Below, piece by piece: positions 62,760 through 64,000 of a stretch of DNA of 64,000 nucleotides. Made by a program: the position numbers and the translations under genes. Each line of letters opens with the position of its first letter. Within the stretch, counting starts at the first letter, position 1. This DNA is from Mantamonas sphyraenae (lineage: Eukaryota > CRuMs > Mantamonadidae), in the NCBI GenBank assembly GCA_026936335.1, contig JAPMXV010000008.1, positions 62,001 to 126,000 of the forward strand, written 5' to 3'. Under the pieces are notes generated by a model. It saw only the letters and a list, made by a program, of their open reading frames with translations. It was not told where the DNA came from and did not search any database.

Positions 62760-62829
62760 ACCAGTCGGTGTAATGAAGCAGAGTTTGATTTTCTTGCAGC
62801 AGCGATTGTCTCTCACTGTGAGCCACCCG

Positions 62830-63688
62830 TCATCCCTCGGTGGCAAGGTACAACCCCTCGGCTGTCTTCCACAGGTTGTCCCTGTTCTTGGTCTTGTAGC
62901 AGGTGACCTCAAACTGGCCAGGAATCGGGTTCTGGTACTGGTGCTTGTGCGAGTGCAGATAGCATTTGGTGGCCACGTGCTGCAGACGCACCGTGCTGTC
63001 TCGCTTCCACATCTTGCTCCCCTGCAGCTCCACACGCCAGTAGTCGCCCGTGTCGCCCGATCCGCCGTCGCCAAACGCACTCACCTCCTGCTGCTGCGTC
63101 AGAGGCGACTTGAAATAATGAGAGTGCAGGTTGCGGCTTGTCGACAGGTGCTCCAGACGCACCTGCTGCCCATTCTTCACCTTCTTGCCCCGTGCGCACG
63201 CTCCGTCCCGGATACCCTTGACCAGCCACAACGAGTTGGGGTCGTTGGCTCCGGGAAAACCCGTCACCGATTGCTGTCCAGATCCAGGATGGTTTCCGTA
63301 CGTCACCTCGTGGCTGTGCAGTCGTGCTCCCGTGCCCACGTGTTGCAACTGTGTCCCATCCTCCTGCGTCAGTGCTCCTGCCGCACGCCGTGTGCATTTC
63401 TTGCGTTTTCCGTCGCACCACGTCATCGTCCCTCCTGCCCTCCGCTCCGTCACCACGCCCTCCTCACGCCTGTGCACCGCCATCCTACGCATGCACACTA
63501 CGCCGCAACTCGTATCCATCTGCCCATGCCTTGCCTACCTTGATCACCGACCCGCACGTGACAAAGCTGTAATCGGCCAGGTCTTCGTCTTCGTCGTCGT
63601 CGTCGCTCTCCTGTGCGTATGCACTGTGCACACTGACCAGCAGCACACACATGCACACGACGGCCACAAACATCCACTTGTTCGACAT
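62830..63688 (-). CDS. SDF2: SDF2-like MIR-domain ER protein
   Basis: Two exons (63688-63539, 63348-62830) give 222 codons. A clear signal peptide (MSNKWMFVAVVCMCVLLVSV, cleaved after SAYA) and an acidic stretch precede FVTCGSVIK. Across the splice, LQHVGTGARLHSHEVTYG begins three MIR repeats (GSGQQSVTGF, VRLEHLSTSRNLHSHYF, PLTQQQEVSAFGDGGSGD, VRLQHVATKCYLHSH). The order and spacing match SDF2/SDF2L1, which assist ERdj3/BiP and quality control of O-mannosylated or misfolded proteins in the ER. The C-terminus (LATEG) lacks a KDEL/HDEL-type retrieval signal, so retention would need a partner. Human SDF2L1 ends HDEL; SDF2 lacks a strong signal. Confidence 0.9.
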
Positions 63689-63807
63689 TTCTCCGGTGTG
63701 TGATTCGTTTGTTGTTGGCGTGGCGCGGGCCGCCGACGCAAGCAAAACAAAGTCACCCCGCATCGCCGCATCCACCGTTCCACATACGCTCGCACGCACA
63801 CACAACC
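63689..63807. promoter_or_regulatory. 119-base divergent promoter, SDF2 / edge gene
   Basis: The spacer ends in a CACGCACACACAACC leader immediately before the edge gene's ATG. Nothing else is recognised. Confidence 0.35.
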
Positions 63808-64000
63808 ATGCGTCGCAATCGAATGCTTCGAATGAATTCGGGGTTGATGTCTGTGGGAAGCCAGAACAGCGGTGTCGACTCGGACGAATGGGAGAGCAGC
63901 AGTGAATCAGACTCAGACTTGTCCATTGGGGCATCTGTTGCCTCGGAATCCATGTCTTTGCCCGTGATCGAACAAGAAGCCACCGGCACCGCCTCACAAG
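63808..64000 (+). CDS. N-terminal part of an unknown protein, cut by the window end
   Basis: An ATG at 63808 opens a frame that stays open for 64 codons to the last base. The start is basic (MRRNRMLRMNSGLMSVG), then rich in Ser, Asp and Glu (SDEWESSSESDSDLSIGA) and so probably disordered. No family can be named from this fragment. Its position, divergent from SDF2 with 119 bases between, fits the layout of the other gene pairs in the window. Confidence 0.55.
   Translation, partial: MRRNRMLRMNSGLMSVGSQNSGVDSDEWESSSESDSDLSIGASVASESMSLPVIEQEATGTASQ

Noticed and set aside
1-64000. Mobile elements, tRNA or rRNA genes
   Set aside because: I saw no reverse transcriptase, integrase, transposase, long terminal repeat, tRNA box A/B pair or rRNA segment. 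A tRNAscan and repeat search would be needed to exclude short ones.

Overview
The window is nuclear DNA from a gene-dense, unicellular-type flagellated eukaryote. The evidence is short GT–AG introns, convergent and divergent genes separated by tens of bases, and typical eukaryotic proteins: PAF1, a cullin, an R-SNARE, site-2 protease, QTRT2, TBC1D23 and ALKBH1. The presence of a STIL-type centriole protein, CFAP100 and a TMEM249/CatSper-like protein implies a cilium or flagellum. A holozoan protist such as a choanoflagellate would fit, but the sequence alone does not settle the lineage. I count 33 genes I trust to varying degrees, two of them cut by the window edges, plus one doubtful small gene. 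Most have 1-6 coding exons. All exon limits were worked out by hand from splice-site phase and family alignment from memory; no search was run.

Region by region. 1-6.8 kb: the tail of an Rpp38-like RNase P protein, inositol monophosphatase, a membrane-anchored endonuclease/phosphatase-fold protein, an SLC1 amino-acid transporter and an LRR-DUSP23 fusion. 6.8-19.6 kb: a polytopic membrane protein, a TMEM249-like protein, sphingosine kinase, a UBTD-type protein lacking its ubiquitin domain, a 2-oxoglutarate oxygenase, a SETD3-type methyltransferase, mitochondrial DnaJ and QTRT2. 19.7-33.6 kb: a giant ankyrin-IQ-NB-ARC-TPR protein divergent from a STIL homologue. 33.7-42.4 kb: an unknown helical protein, a PH-like membrane protein and branched-chain E2 packed with 8-9 base gaps, then CFAP100 and PAF1. 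42.5-54.1 kb: cullin-1-like, VAMP7-like, TBC1D23, site-2 protease, ALKBH1 and a tail-anchored GST-like protein. 54.2-64 kb: GGPP synthase, the small subunit of serine palmitoyltransferase, POP5, an STMP1-like micropeptide, a divergent kinesin with C-terminal LRRs and a tail anchor, an SDF2-like MIR protein and the start of one more gene.

Shared themes. Two RNase P/MRP subunits (Rpp38, POP5) and two sphingolipid genes (SPT small subunit, sphingosine kinase) lie in the window. Several genes act in the endomembrane system (TBC1D23, site-2 protease, VAMP7, SDF2, GGPP synthase) or in the cilium/centriole (STIL, CFAP100, TMEM249-like). They are not an obvious pathway cluster.

The least ordinary items are the ANK-IQ-NB-ARC-TPR protein, the kinesin-LRR-membrane-anchor protein, the LRR-DUSP23 fusion, the near-gapless three-gene run at 33.7-37.9 kb, introns bounded by TG and CA repeats, and reading-frame switches lying in low-complexity tracts.
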